A stretch of 64,000 nt of DNA from Ptychodera flava (taxonomy: Eukaryota; Hemichordata; Enteropneusta; Ptychoderidae): contig NC_091948.1 in assembly GCF_041260155.1 (NCBI RefSeq), positions 3,538,501-3,602,500 of the forward strand. The letters are read 5' to 3'. Positions within the stretch are counted from its first letter, which is position 1, and each line of letters opens with the position of its first letter. Made by a program: the position numbers and the translations under genes. Under the pieces are notes generated by a model that had not been told where the DNA came from, ran no database searches, and saw only the letters and a program-made list of their open reading frames with translations. Shown in pieces: positions 46,001-57,021 of this stretch.

Positions 46001-48174
46001 TTATATAATTATTCGCTTCTGAAATCTCGACTTTGTATTTAATCGAATTGAATATTCACATGGCGTAGCCTTTATTTAATGCTGAGCTGCACGTAACACA
46101 GCGTATGTTGCTCAAAATCACTTTTTTTGCAAAGATCCATTGATTTCAACTTAAATGTGTTGATATAAGATTAAAATATTGGTTTAGTTACCTTCTAGCT
46201 TGCCAAGCAGCCATAAGTTGGGTGGAAGAGGAGTGTAAATTTATGCAATTTATGCAAGCCACCCGATTTCCTAGCTTCTCTTTTCTCACAAATCCAAGAT
46301 TTCCAAAGAATTTAACTCCACTTCAGCAAGATCAAATTTTCTGTCTTTTAACCCTTGCCATTTTTAAAATGAGGATAGAGAATACCAAATGAAATAGTCG
46401 TTTTTTCTACATATACTCTTGTTTTAAGTGAAATATTAAATTTCAGAGACTATTTCAAGCTTTTGACTTAAATTAATTAATTGTTATCATTAATATAAAA
46501 ATTGAGGTTTATTAGCCCAAATATATACCTCATTCATTCTTCGATTAAACTATTGCTACCATACTAAAACTTGAGATTGTCTGCTTTTTGAAAATATATA
46601 GTACGAGGGATTTCGTCGTCGTCTTTGATGAGAATTATTGCTTTGAAAACAACTGTGTTGGTTACGTGCAACTGCACTTTAATCTAATTCTGTAGTGGAT
46701 GTGAATTGCATGTTTGGCTCAAGTTTAAACAATATACATTACTTCTCATGTTCATGGAGTATGCAATTAAAGTTAAATGAAAAAGTAGACTTTATTATGC
46801 CTATATATCGAGTAAACCCAATATGTGAGGAGTATTACTATTTTTGCAAAGACGTTATGTATTCTATTTCTATTGCACTGATACAGATGCAGATGTGAAG
46901 GTTAATATTATTAACACTTGTTGGTCTGATTTTTCTCTGAATTCTCGATTATAACCTTTTCAAAAAACCTCGCCTAATAGTGAGCCATTTTGTCATTTTT
47001 GTTTGACTGGTTTTCATCGTCTCGAAAACAGACAACGGCGCCTCGTTTCGCAAAGGAGGGCGGAATTGGCCTCTGAGGGGCGGCAAGGGTACCTACTGGG
47101 AAGGAGGAGTCAGAGTGGTGTCTTTCGTTGCGAGTCCCCTCATAGCCAGACCTCGGCGATCATCGTATGACATGATACACATGACAGACTGGCTGCCGAC
47201 CTTTGTTCACCTCGCCGGTGGGATTGTCGCGGGCCTGACGCTTGATGGCGTTAATGTTTGGGAAACCATCAGGTATTTGCCGATAAGATATAATGAAAAC
47301 GTTAAGAGTTGTATAGCCCGTTTTTATACACACATGAGGTTTAACATGTGCAGATGTTCAAAGTCACTGATGTTTTAGTGGTCAATGTATCACACGTGAA
47401 TTCATTACTGGTATATCAAGTATCATGCTTTTTGATCTTATTTTTATCTGTCGATCATTCTTTTTTCGTCCAAGTGCTGGCGTACCGTCACCAAGAAAAG
47501 AACTCCTTTTACATGTCAGTCCACATATCGTCATGACGGACGAAGGCACAGAGGCCTGGTACACCAACGATATCTTTAATATCACACGGAACGCTGCCAT
47601 CATCGTTGGCAAATGGAAACTCGTCACGGGACAACACAGTCAGTAAAATAATTCTGTTAAAAATACTTTTAGGATATTTCGTCGATCCACTCTAGTTAAA
47701 TAAATTGCGGAGATTGTCCCCACTGTAACATACAACGGAAATATTTTTGTCCCGCTAAATTGACTAGAATAGATAGCAGAATAGACGAGATTTTACCATT
47801 TTAAAAATATGAAAATGTGTTTGAAAATACTATTGTTATCATTCACTGGCGTTGAAAAAAAAGTAATATTTTAAAGTATTCTCTGTCCAACAGGGTCGCC
47901 GAGATTATGGGTTACCCCACCAGAGTACCACTGCCAACAAGAGGAAATACCGCCACCACCGACAGAAAAGAAAGGAAAAATGCTGTTTTTGTTTAACCTC
48001 GAGCTGGACCCTAACGAAGAGCACGACCTGTCTGCCTGTCGGCCTGACATCGTGACGAAGCTGTTGATGAAAATTAGAAACTATAACGCCCAAGCTGTCT
48101 ACTGCTCCAGTCTGAAAGCTCCGACGCCACCGTGTAAAGCAAGGGGGAATATGTGGGGGCCATCTGATCTATGA
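39744..48174 (+). CDS. arylsulfatase B-like copy 3 (504 aa, complete active site)
   Basis: Secretory ARSB-type sulfatase. Coding exons: 39744-40001, 41030-41219, 43603-43772, 44696-44906, 47032-47272, 47475-47638, 47894-48174; all introns GT-AG, total 1515 bases with stop. Signal peptide about residues 1-20. The active-site set is complete as far as I can map it to human ARSB: Asp pair in ILADDLGY, C73 and R77 in CMPSR (Cys turned into formylglycine by the SUMF1-type enzyme), K128 and H130 in GKWHLG, H218 in AVHGPL, D277-N278, K295. Expected to hydrolyse sulfate esters on chondroitin or dermatan sulfate-like glycans in lysosomes or outside cells; the exact substrate cannot be told. Two residues shorter than copy 2, in exon 3. 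Introns 3 and 4 each hold a transposon missing from copy 2. Confidence 0.92.
40002..41029 (+). other. copy 3 intron 1
   Basis: 1028 bases, aligning with intron 1 of copy 2; no insertion recognised. Confidence 0.8.
41030..41219 (+). CDS. copy 3 exon 2
   Basis: Acceptor TTCTTTACAG, donor G|GTAAGT; 190 bases. Contains MIGKWHLGHDRKECVPTHKG with the active-site Lys and His intact. Confidence 0.92.
41220..43602 (+). other. copy 3 intron 2
   Basis: 2383 bases. Parts align with intron 2 of copy 2 (42510-42680, 42920-43300); the stretch 41500-42500 has no visible partner there and no recognisable gene. Confidence 0.7.
43603..43772 (+). CDS. copy 3 exon 3
   Basis: Acceptor CACTCCAG, donor GAG|GTTGTT; 170 bases. 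Encodes YHAAVGDYYSHSTGHPEC onward; six bases shorter than copy 2. Confidence 0.88.
44145..44670. mobile_element. hairpin MITE, copy B (intron 3 of copy 3)
   Basis: Same family as 26590-27172 but in the opposite orientation. Near its right end, ~55-base arms beginning CTGACCATTAACGTTTATTTA and ending TAAACGTTAATGGTCAG enclose a ~35-base loop. Copy 2 has the uninterrupted intron 3 sequence (GGCGTGTTTAATAATATACA), so this insertion is younger than the gene duplication. Confidence 0.8.
44696..44906 (+). CDS. copy 3 exon 4
   Basis: Acceptor TTTCACTGCCAG only about 25 bases after a MITE end; donor TTCAG|GTAACC; 211 bases. Encodes PLFMYLAYQAVHGPL to NNTIIVFSS. Confidence 0.9.
45026..45758. mobile_element. 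TIR element, copy A (intron 4 of copy 3)
   Basis: Ends ATCTCAAGTAAGTTAATGC and GCATTAACATACCTGAGAT are inverted copies (~24 bases with CATGGG). A second, same-orientation copy stands at 50280-51014. Copies 1 and 2 lack it at the matching intron 4 position. About 733 bases, AT-rich, no coding capacity; superfamily unclear because no target duplication is evident. Confidence 0.85.
47032..47272 (+). CDS. copy 3 exon 5
   Basis: Acceptor CGAAAACAG, donor AG|GTATTT; 241 bases. [18 protein letters not shown] start differs slightly from copies 1 and 2. Confidence 0.9.
47475..47638 (+). CDS. copy 3 exon 6
   Basis: Acceptor TTCGTCCAAG, donor GTCAGT; 164 bases. Encodes [16 protein letters not shown] to [10 protein letters not shown]. 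Confidence 0.88.
47894..48174 (+). CDS. copy 3 exon 7 (last coding exon)
   Basis: Acceptor CTGTCCAACAG; 281 bases with TGA stop. Ends [10 protein letters not shown] as in the other copies. Confidence 0.9.
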
Positions 48175-50279
48175 AAATATAGATGTTGCCGTATTACTAT
48201 GTCTTTAGTTCGGTTTTGTACAGTTTCGGTCCTCTAAATTACATAATTATTTCTTTGAAACGCAGCTACATTTGCTGATTATGATTTTTTTCAAACATGC
48301 CAAAAATAGGCACCGATTCTTCTACCTGTCAATTTTGAAGGTACTCTGAATCAGTGATCGTTTTTTTGTTGTTGTTCCAGAACAAAGCGAAGGCATTGAA
48401 ACATGGCATCATTTGTTCCCTATGACTATATTTGCAGTGGCAGACATTATTTAAAATAGTCGAGAAATGTTCCTGATTGCCAAAACAATTCGTTTGTCAC
48501 TTGATATGATCATTCCAGAAACGACTGTGTACACTTGGTGTTCACTTTATGACAGCAGTCAAATTATTCTGTCACATTCAAATAAATTATTTGGCATGCA
48601 TATTTTCAAATTTACTGATTTCTATATTCCACGGGAGGGAAAAAAGCAGACACACGTTTCTCAATAGGAGATAGCCTTGATTAGAAAACAAAATAGTGAT
48701 AACAATTACAAAACGATACTGATGAACGAAATTGCGTCGGAGGTGCATCACTGACATCAAGTGACGAGAGGCTGAACCGATTCCGATTGTAAAATTGAAA
48801 TATTCACACAATTTTTTAAACTCGTTTCTTCAAAAACATTTCGTTTCACGAGTTTCCTCACAGAAGCAGAACGTCCGATGAAGTAGGAGGTGTTATAGCA
48901 CAATGACTCCACTCTGCATCGATACTTTCTGTGTGTAAGCTTTGTATGGAGTCACAGATAATGACGACAGTCAGACAGAATGCGTTTTCCTTCAATCCTA
49001 TGGTACAGAAAAACCATCGTAGTAAAGCCAATCTACGGCAACAGCTGCACGCGTTTCAGTGAAGAGCGAGAAAGGGCGAGAGCAAGACAAACGTCATCAA
49101 AACTTCAGAATCAGTAACGGTAGTATGTGCAATATAGAATATTATTACACCTCGTGTATTATGCAGTCACCGTGATTGGCTGAGCCTTACTCACGTGATA
49201 TAGAATTAAGTGATATAGCCCTGTCGCGTGCACTGATGTAGCCCGCTGCGGACGTTCTGGAAAACCGTGCGTCGTTTCTGCGCTTACAACATAATCGCGT
49301 ACATTCGCTTGATATTTTTCTGTAGGGCAATGGTTTCTGAAAAAAGTAAAAGAAGTTAGCTCGACTTGAATTAGACGACATTTATTACAATATATGAGAA
49401 AAGCTTTGACAACACTGCTTTCTTTTTAAAAACGTTAATGTAAGTTCACCTTTAACATCATGTAGCACTGCGAGTCTCGACACGTGGTTGTATTCTCCGC
49501 AAAGTTTCGAAGACAAAAGTGTTTGTTTGATGAGCATCATCCCTTGGGCGGTCAACAAATCGTGACCGGCCATATCCCTTGCTAACGTGTGTTATTATTT
49601 AAATTTGGAGACCTTTACTCAGAGTAGAATGCGCCTCGGGGACAGATATTCGGATTATCAGATTTTTACAATTCTTTTCTGATCAACCACTTTGAGGGCT
49701 TATTTTAAAGTTCTTGGAGTAACAAACATTTTCACTGTCTTAGTTTTCGCAAAAGTCCAAAATTTCATTTCCCCGTACAGTAAACAAAGGTATAGCAGCC
49801 ATTTTAATTTCAAATATCGGTAAATCTCTAGTACCGAAATTTGCACTGTGACCCCGATCGTTGTTCTTGATTTTGAAAAAGAATGAGTAAAAGTATCTCT
49901 GAGGCAAGTTTGAGCAAAATGACAAGTCTAAGACTGTCGATTTCGTGGCACACATCATATTAAAATAATAAAAAAGTGATTTATACGTACAGGCCACTTA
50001 AAAGGAATGCGTCGTCCCGTCTGCAGCTGTGCGTATGGGACCTATTCTAAAACTTCTAAAGCAGCTTCAAGCTACAAAACTGGTGAACTGTGATCATGCA
50101 TCAAATGCAGAATTTGCTGCACCGTTGTTTGACATTCATCGGCAGTTTCTGGGAAGAGGCAACGTTTGGCAATACGAAAGTTGTGCAGCTGCAGACGGGG
50201 CGGCCCCTCCCTTTAATAAATGCACCACTAAAGTGTGCAGTTCTAGTGCTGTTCCATTGGTATACACTGTTTGTCTACC
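48175..50279. other. 3' flank of copy 3
   Basis: 48175-49130 aligns with 31539-31786 plus 33128-33720 beyond copy 2. 49140-49600 is extra here, with no recognised content. 49610-49960 is the dispersed repeat. An 88-codon frame of unknown status starts at 50029. Confidence 0.6.
49610..49960. repeat. dispersed repeat, copy b
   Basis: Runs from CAGAGTAGAATGCGCCTCGGG-like text through TCTTGGAGTAACAAAC and GCAGCCATTTTAATTTCAAA to GACTGTCGATTTCG. Related to 33755-33960 and 51860-52160. Confidence 0.6.
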
Positions 50280-50295
50280 ATCTCAAGTAAGTTAA
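50029..50295 (+). CDS. unrecognised open frame, doubtful
   Basis: An 88-codon frame with richer composition than its surroundings (MRMGPILKLLKQLQATKLVN, several Cys, FNKCTTKVCSSSAVPL). I recognise no family. Its 3' end runs into the TIR element at 50280, so if it was once an exon it is now interrupted. No clear splice sites; chance remains quite possible. Confidence 0.2.
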   Translation: MRMGPILKLLKQLQATKLVNCDHASNAEFAAPLFDIHRQFLGRGNVWQYESCAAADGAAPPFNKCTTKVCSSSAVPLVYTVCLPSQVS

Positions 50296-51014
50296 TGCAT
50301 GGGTGTTTGTACCCATCAAGCCCAAAAGTAAGAAAATGATCAGTTATCTTTAAAAACCACGCGATTTGATTGATATTTGGCCTAATTATTGGAATTATTA
50401 AATTCTTTAAAATTAATGTCTGCCTAAATCTTGACGAGTTGAGTCACGTGACCAAATCTGATATTTTCCAGCCAAAATTTATGTCTTTATTAATTTTAAT
50501 ATTCCAACCGTAACCCGTTAAATTTTCTTGATTTTCTCTGCACTTTTGGAAACAACATCTATCATATTCTTTCAAAAATACATGGCACTCATGAAACTCT
50601 ATCTATACTTCTTTCTGATATTCAAAATATTCATGTAAAACGTCAAAAATATTGTATTTGTTGTTTTTTTGTGAAGAAATGTTATTCAAAATTCAATAAT
50701 TTTGCATCTGCCACTAGTTCCAACACAAGTTTCTATCCCATTTTACATTAATTGGTCATAATATTTTAAATATTTTGATGTTTTACTGTTGGAATATTCA
50801 GTTATTTGCAATATACAATTTTGGCGGGAAAATAATAGATTATGGTCACGTGATCTGACTTAGGCAATATATTATGATAAATTTCAACTTAATCAAATGC
50901 AAAAAATATTTTTGGCAATTTTCAGAATTTTCTGACCTGGTCTGATTAAAAAGTATGTTCAAACTGATTTTACATGTATGTATGCCTATGCCCATGCATT
51001 AACATACCTGAGAT
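50280..51014. mobile_element. TIR element, copy B
   Basis: Second copy of the 45026-45758 family, same orientation, with the same ATCTCAAGTAAGTTAATGC start and CCTGAGAT end. Close similarity along its whole length suggests recent movement. Confidence 0.85.
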
Positions 51015-51239
51015 GTCTGTTTTGATTGGACAGTGTCGAAGACAAAAACCCGTGAGAAGCAAGTATTCTCGTCCTGCAGTGTGAGCGGTTTTATTTTGTT
51101 TGTAAAATCATCTCTATGCCTTATACAAAACTGTGCGTGTGTTTTTATTGTAAGTCAGGAGATTTGTGGTGTCGAAAGAAAATTTTCCATTTGTGGATGT
51201 GCGTGTTTTCATTAATGTACAATAGGCCTAAAGTAATTT

Positions 51240-51263
51240 GAATTGAATTGAATTGAATTGAAT
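51240..51263. repeat. (GAATT)n microsatellite
   Basis: Nearly five copies of GAATT. Confidence 0.9.
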
Positions 51264-51414
51264 ATACCCAGGAGGCAGTGTTTGTCATGAGCACAGTACA
51301 AACAAAACCACGTGCACAATCGGGCACAGAAATAGTGTATTTGTGCTTATGGTTTGTTTGTACCACCGTCACGTGATCTGTCAGGTGTACTGAGTCTTAG
51401 ACTCTCCACAGTCG

Positions 51415-51714
51415 ATGTGCCTTGTTTTGTGCGCACCGCGATTGGCCTGCATTCGAAGGCTACGCTGTGCAGCTGTGAGAGGACGCGCTGCCAGACACAG
51501 CAAGAACGTCCAGACCCACTCTCGGAACCATAGTTCTTATCGCGCGTACGCTAATAAGTGCAAGGAATTGTGGGAAAGACACGCCGATAAGAACTCTGCG
51601 GTGGAGATTGGTCCAGACCCTGGGATTCGCGTCGCGTTTTTGAAGGCCGCGCGCGTGTTCCAACTGATTGACAGGGAAGAACACGAATCGCAGGATCTTT
51701 GCCGGACTAACTGA
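51415..51714 (+). CDS. unrecognised open frame, possible gene piece
   Basis: A 99-codon frame in a locally GC-richer stretch. The first half is basic (RLRCAAVRGRAARHSKN), the second half looks protein-like (YANKCKELWERHADKN, then GIRVAFLKAARVFQLI and an acidic end). The opposite strand is also open over most of it, so coding status is unsure. I know no family with this sequence. Could be the last exon of a host gene or part of an unknown repeat. Confidence 0.25.
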   Translation: MCLVLCAPRLACIRRLRCAAVRGRAARHSKNVQTHSRNHSSYRAYANKCKELWERHADKNSAVEIGPDPGIRVAFLKAARVFQLIDREEHESQDLCRTN

Positions 51715-51859
51715 GTCTGTACAACACATCGCGTCACTTTTATTCCGGAATTAAACTATTAGCCTATCCCATAGTCACATTTGAATGGCAAACAAAAACT
51801 CTAACTAATATTGGTTTATGGACCACTTATAATACGCCGCCGTGACACATATTCAGACT

Positions 51860-52160
51860 CACAAATTTCCCAGTACTTTTCTGATCTATAGCTTGTGAGG
51901 GTTCATTGTGAAGCTCTTGGAGTACGTAAAATTTTCAACATCTTAGTTTTGCAAAATAGAAAAATTTGATTTTTCTCCGTAGGGAAAAGGGATGGCCACC
52001 ATTTTGAATTTCAAATATCCGTAAATTTATGGTAATTTACATCTCTCGTACCAAAATGTACATGATGACCCCCCCCCCCCGATTTTTGATAATTTTGCAA
52101 GAGAGTTGTTGAAAATTTCCTTGAGGAAAGTTTGAACAAAGTTAACTCTTTCACTTTCGA
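51860..52160. repeat. dispersed repeat, copy c
   Basis: Contains CTCTTGGAGTACGTAAAATT and GGCCACCATTTTGAATTTC, matching copies at 33755 and 49610, and ends near a C-rich run. Confidence 0.6.
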
Positions 52161-52333
52161 GACGTATTCTACCTTAATAAAAAAAATAGTACCCTTCAAT
52201 TGGTTTTCACGAATTTTATTGACGGTACATCGATTCTTTGAAAGATAACCATAATATTTTGATATTTTTATGGGAGAAACTTGTTCAGTTCGATTGAAAG
52301 TCTGAGTGGTGGGATTGTAAGTAAATGATGAGC

Positions 52334-52694
52334 TCAGGATGGTCTGTACACAGCGATATCGGGATATTGTTCTTCATCTTCATAATTATCTCTATATAAG
52401 TCATCATAAGTATAGTCTTCTTCGTCTTCTTCATCGTTAGCGTCATCGTAATAATCATCATACTCGTCATCCTCGTCATCATATTCGTCATCCTCGTCAT
52501 CATACTCGTCTTCGTCATCATATTCGTCGTCCTCGTCATCGTATTCGTCTTCCTCGTCATCATATTCGTCGTCTTCGTCATCAAGAGCGCCGAGCTCGTC
52601 ATCTATTTCACCAAAATAGTCGTCGTATCCCTGAGCGCCATCAGCTCTGTTGACACCATAGCCGTCGTAGTTGGTGTCATCGTAGATATTTCTT
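52334..52694 (-). CDS. last exon of an Asp/Glu/Tyr-rich acidic protein
   Basis: A terminal exon read leftward: acceptor TTCCTCACAG before 52694, stop TGA at 52334-52336, entry phase 2. It encodes about 119 residues: NIYDDTNYDGYGVNRADG, then YDDYFGEIDDELGA, then a run of roughly nine units like DDEDDEY, then an acidic, Tyr-rich end (YTYDDLY, EQYPDIAVYRPS). The tail is almost all Asp, Glu and Tyr, so strongly negative and probably unfolded. Tyr flanked by acids is the typical tyrosine-sulfation context if the protein is secreted. Asp-rich calcium-binding matrix proteins or nuclear acidic proteins are other options. Earlier exons should lie to the right; one candidate is at 55943-56084. Confidence 0.7.
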
Positions 52695-52947
52695 CTGTGA
52701 GGAATAAAGACGAACAAAAACACAGAACAATAAATATACTCTGACCACTCATGTACATTATTTCAAAACCAAAGTTTAACAACGTTAACCTGAACGAAAG
52801 TCTCATTCAAGGTCATCTCGGCGACAAAAATTTATGTAAGTTATATTAATTCTGATTTCCCGAAATACTGGATTTCAAAAATCTGAATAGACTAAGGCTG
52901 GTATTGTTTATGTCTCATCAAATATGTATGTATATTTATCTCAAAAA

Positions 52948-53005
52948 TTATAAAAACTATTATCTCAATTTTTACAAGTATAATTCTTCCATCGACTAAG
53001 ACATT
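52948..53005. repeat. ~57-base direct repeat, left copy
   Basis: AACTATTATCTCAATTTTT followed by ACAAGT and TTCCATCGACTAAGACAT; partner at 53502-53560 in the same orientation. Confidence 0.75.
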
Positions 53006-53501
53006 TTTTCCTTTTTAGTGTATGGTGGGACAATGTTAGAGATGTTTGACACCTGTTTTCTTTATCATTTACTGGCTTCTGTTTTAGTTTTGACTTTCTA
53101 TTGTTCAACTGTTGTGCAAAGGGTTTTTCTCTTGCAGTCTATAGTTGTTTTCATTTTTATGTCTCCGTTCCGTCTTTATGTAATCTATCTATGCTAGTAA
53201 GGAAGTCTAATAAATAAATAAATAAATTATTAAATATTTTTGTTCTTTTTTTATATACAGGGTCTTGTTTTACTCTAAAAAGCTTGCCAAAATGCCCAAT
53301 CTCCAACTTGTCAATACAGTCTTTGTATGTATGGACAATATTATTCATCACAAATGAATTCTCGAGAGGACTTGAATTCATTTTTCATCAATAAGATTTC
53401 CCGGTATATGCAGCACGTTGTGCTTGCATGGTTTAACATAATTTGGAAAGAAGAAAGCAACATTTTACTAGAATAAGAAATAATGAAGACATTTTAAAGC
53501 T

Positions 53502-53560
53502 TATAAAAACTATTATCTCAATTTTTGACAAGTGTTTAATTCTTCTATCGACAAAGACAT
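53502..53560. repeat. ~57-base direct repeat, right copy
   Basis: Partner of 52948-53005 with a few differences. Confidence 0.75.
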
Positions 53561-55942
53561 ATTGCAGTTACATCAAACCTGGGACGAATGTTAGGTATAC
53601 TAGTCCCAGATCAAACACAGCAAGTGGCATGGCACGGATCCTTGGGTGTATTCCAAAACCGTGACCGACTGTCTGGCTAGATAATTTGACAAAGCAATTT
53701 GGAAATGTGCACAATACAATTATTATTGGAACACTGAATTCTAATCCGGACGAGAATTCAGTTGTGAACAAGAAGACGCAGTCGCGTTGGTGAAGCTGGT
53801 ACTTTGTATTTTAATATATTTTAGGGGTCAAATAAGTGAAATAAACAATGGAAAATCGTCGAAAAACAATGCACTTGACCTTATATGAGTACGTTGTAGC
53901 GGTCTCCTACACACGCGATGGTGCAGTACCTTAGCCCAAGCTTGGCGGTACTCTAAGTTTTCGTGAAGGTTTGCCAATGCTCTTCGGCCAAGCTTGTCGT
54001 CGATAAAGATTAATCCAATTTTTATTTTGCAAATCTTGAGATAAGAATTGGGTCCAAAGCTTGGAGCAGGATTTTTGCCAAATCTTAAATTAAGCGTACC
54101 TGGGATTAAAGCTTCTCAGTGAAGCTTGGCATTTTAACCTTCACAGAACTTCAAACAACAAAGCTTTGGAAAACCAAGACAAGAAGTTCGGTCGATATCG
54201 CGTTGTATTCGAGTAATGTGTCAAAAATGCGGACACATCATGTGTAATAATCTCTTTATCATACATGCATACATTGGTTATGATCATTTTCCTTGCGATG
54301 TTCCGATATTTGATACGAAATCGACAGAAATGGACCCTTACTTATTCGCTATAACGCGCTGTACTCAATAGAAAGTTGGTTGCGAAGGAGTAGCTGTGGT
54401 ACAATTTCAGAGCGAACAATTTAATTATTCAGATGTCAATACGGGTTTTCATAATTTGAAGGATGTTTATATTTATGTAAAATACCGCGTTAAATGTAAA
54501 ATATACGCTGGAGGGTGTAAAGAGCGTAAGTTTTCGTACTCTGAAAAATACCCACAGTTCTTCTGAAAGTTACGCGATACAAGGCATACCGAAATCAGGT
54601 CAAAATCAACCTCATGCAGCGTACGGAGACATAGCTACAGATATCTATGGCCTATACTTACGAATGCAATGTGGATGTATGTTTAATAGAATTTGTGCCA
54701 GTCAGTTGATTTTCAAGAATTATCCACGTCCTTACACGCAACATGCCAAATTTATCATCTTAGAAAGGAATTTGTGAGAGAATTAGGGAAAAATTGAAGT
54801 GAGTACAACTTCGTACCTCGTTCATACTGTGACACATACATTTTGTTGCAATATACGAATAAAACATTTAAAAGCTATTTACATCGTCTGCTCGTATATT
54901 TTCGTCACTGCCTTGCCCTAAATGTAACTTAACTTGTTGAAACGACCTACATAGAAGTTTGTCTTTCTTCCTAGTAATATGATTTGTGTCAAAAACTTAC
55001 ATGGAATAGGATAACGAATCTTCTGAGTCACATTACGAATCGTAAAGTGTGATGTGTGCACCTGCTCTGTCGTGTATTTTCTGAAGTGTAGTCGGATTTT
55101 GTGGCTCCTTTATGGCTATACTCGATATAATTCAGTACATCGGTATTAAACCTTGTCAAGAAGAAACTTGTCGTATAGCGGTTAATTCATAAAAGTCGTG
55201 ATGCAGTCGACCAAGCCGCACTCTCCACTGCAGACGACATGAAATTGAAAGCACCGGACGTACTGGACCGTCAACGATAAAAGGTGCCCGTGTCGCGATG
55301 TCGGTCGATCTCAACGCTAACAAATTTTCAACGCGTTCTTATGTTTATTTTATCCAAAGTCTGATTACTGGTCTATATTTCTACTCACATTTGATCATAA
55401 CTTTCAAACCAATAATTTGCGAAGACTCGGCAGCAAAACCGACTCCCTAAACTGAGATAAAAATAACCCTTAGGTCAAATGCTGGGTCAAGGGACCCAAA
55501 AGCTAGTAGAAACGAGGATGATTAAAATCTTATCCGTAAAGTTCGGCCAAAGGTTACTGCACCAGCTTGGAAAGGTTAGTTTGCCTAAGGTTCAACAAAT
55601 GTATGCAAGGATAAGCTTCAGCGAATTTTGGGCGTACCAGTCTTAAATTAAAGTTCCATTAACTGTATCTCCTGGCGATTTTTCCGTTAGTTTTGATTGA
55701 AATGATCACTGGCTTATGTTGAATAGCCTGTCAAATAACAGAGAATCGCATATTATTCGGAAACATTATGTGCCCTACAACTAAATAACATGTGATTTTA
55801 CAACGAAAATTTCAATTTTTGTCCGGACAGAAATACAAACTCTGTTGACACGCGGATTGCAACGTAGGCATTCGTCTGCACCTGCGCGAGCCATTTACAG
55901 CAATTTCAAAATAAATATTCATTACTTATGCCCGGTACTTAC

Positions 55943-56084
55943 GTCGTAGTCCGTTGTCCGAGCACGTTGCGTAGCCAGATGTCTGGCAATCCACGACGGA
56001 ATGTTGTTTTGATCCCGCAATAAACGTGAACTTGTACATCTCGCGTGATCGCGGCGTCACCATATCTGCGTTCTCCACAGCACG
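55943..56084 (-). CDS. candidate internal exon upstream of the acidic exon
   Basis: A 142-base leftward stretch bounded by acceptor GGCATGCTCAG and consensus donor GTAAGT. Two frames are open. In one, entry phase 1 and exit phase 2 fit the phase-2 entry of the acidic exon (words VQVHVYCGIKTTF and LPDIWLRNVLGQR). The other gives MYKFTFIAGSKQHSVVDCQ but does not fit the acidic exon directly. Locally GC-richer than its surroundings. No family recognised. Confidence 0.35.
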
Positions 56085-57017
56085 CTGAGCATGCCAGACG
56101 TCAACAAACGAGCTCGGAAGGGCAACACGTTTGAACAAAAATTAGCAGTTTTATAAGGCTATAACATCACTAATCATGTTTGTTTCTTCGTAAAACAAAA
56201 TTTTGCAACAAATATGAGCCTCCAACATGGAATTTTCCGAGGTAAAAAAGGTCAAAAGTTACAAATAATGGCCCTTTAAAGGTCGGTACGCTCAACATTG
56301 TACCGAGCTTCGGCGCATAACCTTTGACTATTATATAGCTTTGACCAAGGTACTGAACAATCGCGTGTGTAGGGTGGCAATGCACAAATAATAGCGACAG
56401 ATTTTAAGAAGAACAACGCACTCCTCTATTCTGATGTGGAAAATTACTAAACATTTACCTAGAATGCAAATTATATGTCAAGCCCCTCTTCTGACTTCAA
56501 CCGCCCTTTTTCTTTCGCTTCGCTAATCGTGTACGTAATAATGATAAACCCATTCTATGCATAATCACAACACAATAGTGTTGATCGCGATTTCAGGTTT
56601 GTTACTAAATAAAGCTGCACGCGCGCGACTTTCGGACAAATATGCCTGAAATTCGGACAAATTTTGTCGTTGCATGCGCGGCTGTTGTTGCATCTTGTAG
56701 TCTGAGCAATCAATTCATACGAATAAGTGTAACTTTTCGTTGCCACTGTAACACTAGCAGGTTTTATTGTCGTCGTTTATGCGGGAAATGCGGAGGAGTA
56801 TTTATTTATGCATATTAATGAGAGAGAAAACTTGACGTCATTTGCGATCTGTGCTATACGCGATCACACTGCCATTGGCAACGCGTTTACTGTGCTCATA
56901 TTATAAAACATGACGGATTTCTCTGAAATTTATTATTATTTCAATATATTCAATAGACAGACCCACGGACTTGTGACAAGCCTATATCGACGCATAATGT
57001 TTGTATGTTTTACCGCC
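56085..57017. other. intergenic or upstream DNA before the LTR element
   Basis: Nothing recognised. If the acidic gene extends here, its first exons or promoter may be present. GC-rich words near 56615-56700. Confidence 0.35.
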
Positions 57018-57021
57018 TTAC

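Larger units (their letters stand above)
52695..55942. other. stretch between acidic exon and candidate upstream exon
   Basis: Probably an intron if the two exons belong together. It has a ~57-base direct repeat (52948-53005 and 53502-53560, around AACTATTATCTCAATTTTT). Short open frames are not convincing. 54000-55900 holds no recognised feature. Confidence 0.45.

Noticed and set aside
52285-52602. Met/Thr-rich minus-strand frame
   Set aside because: Shadow of the acidic exon in another frame of the same GA-rich repeat.
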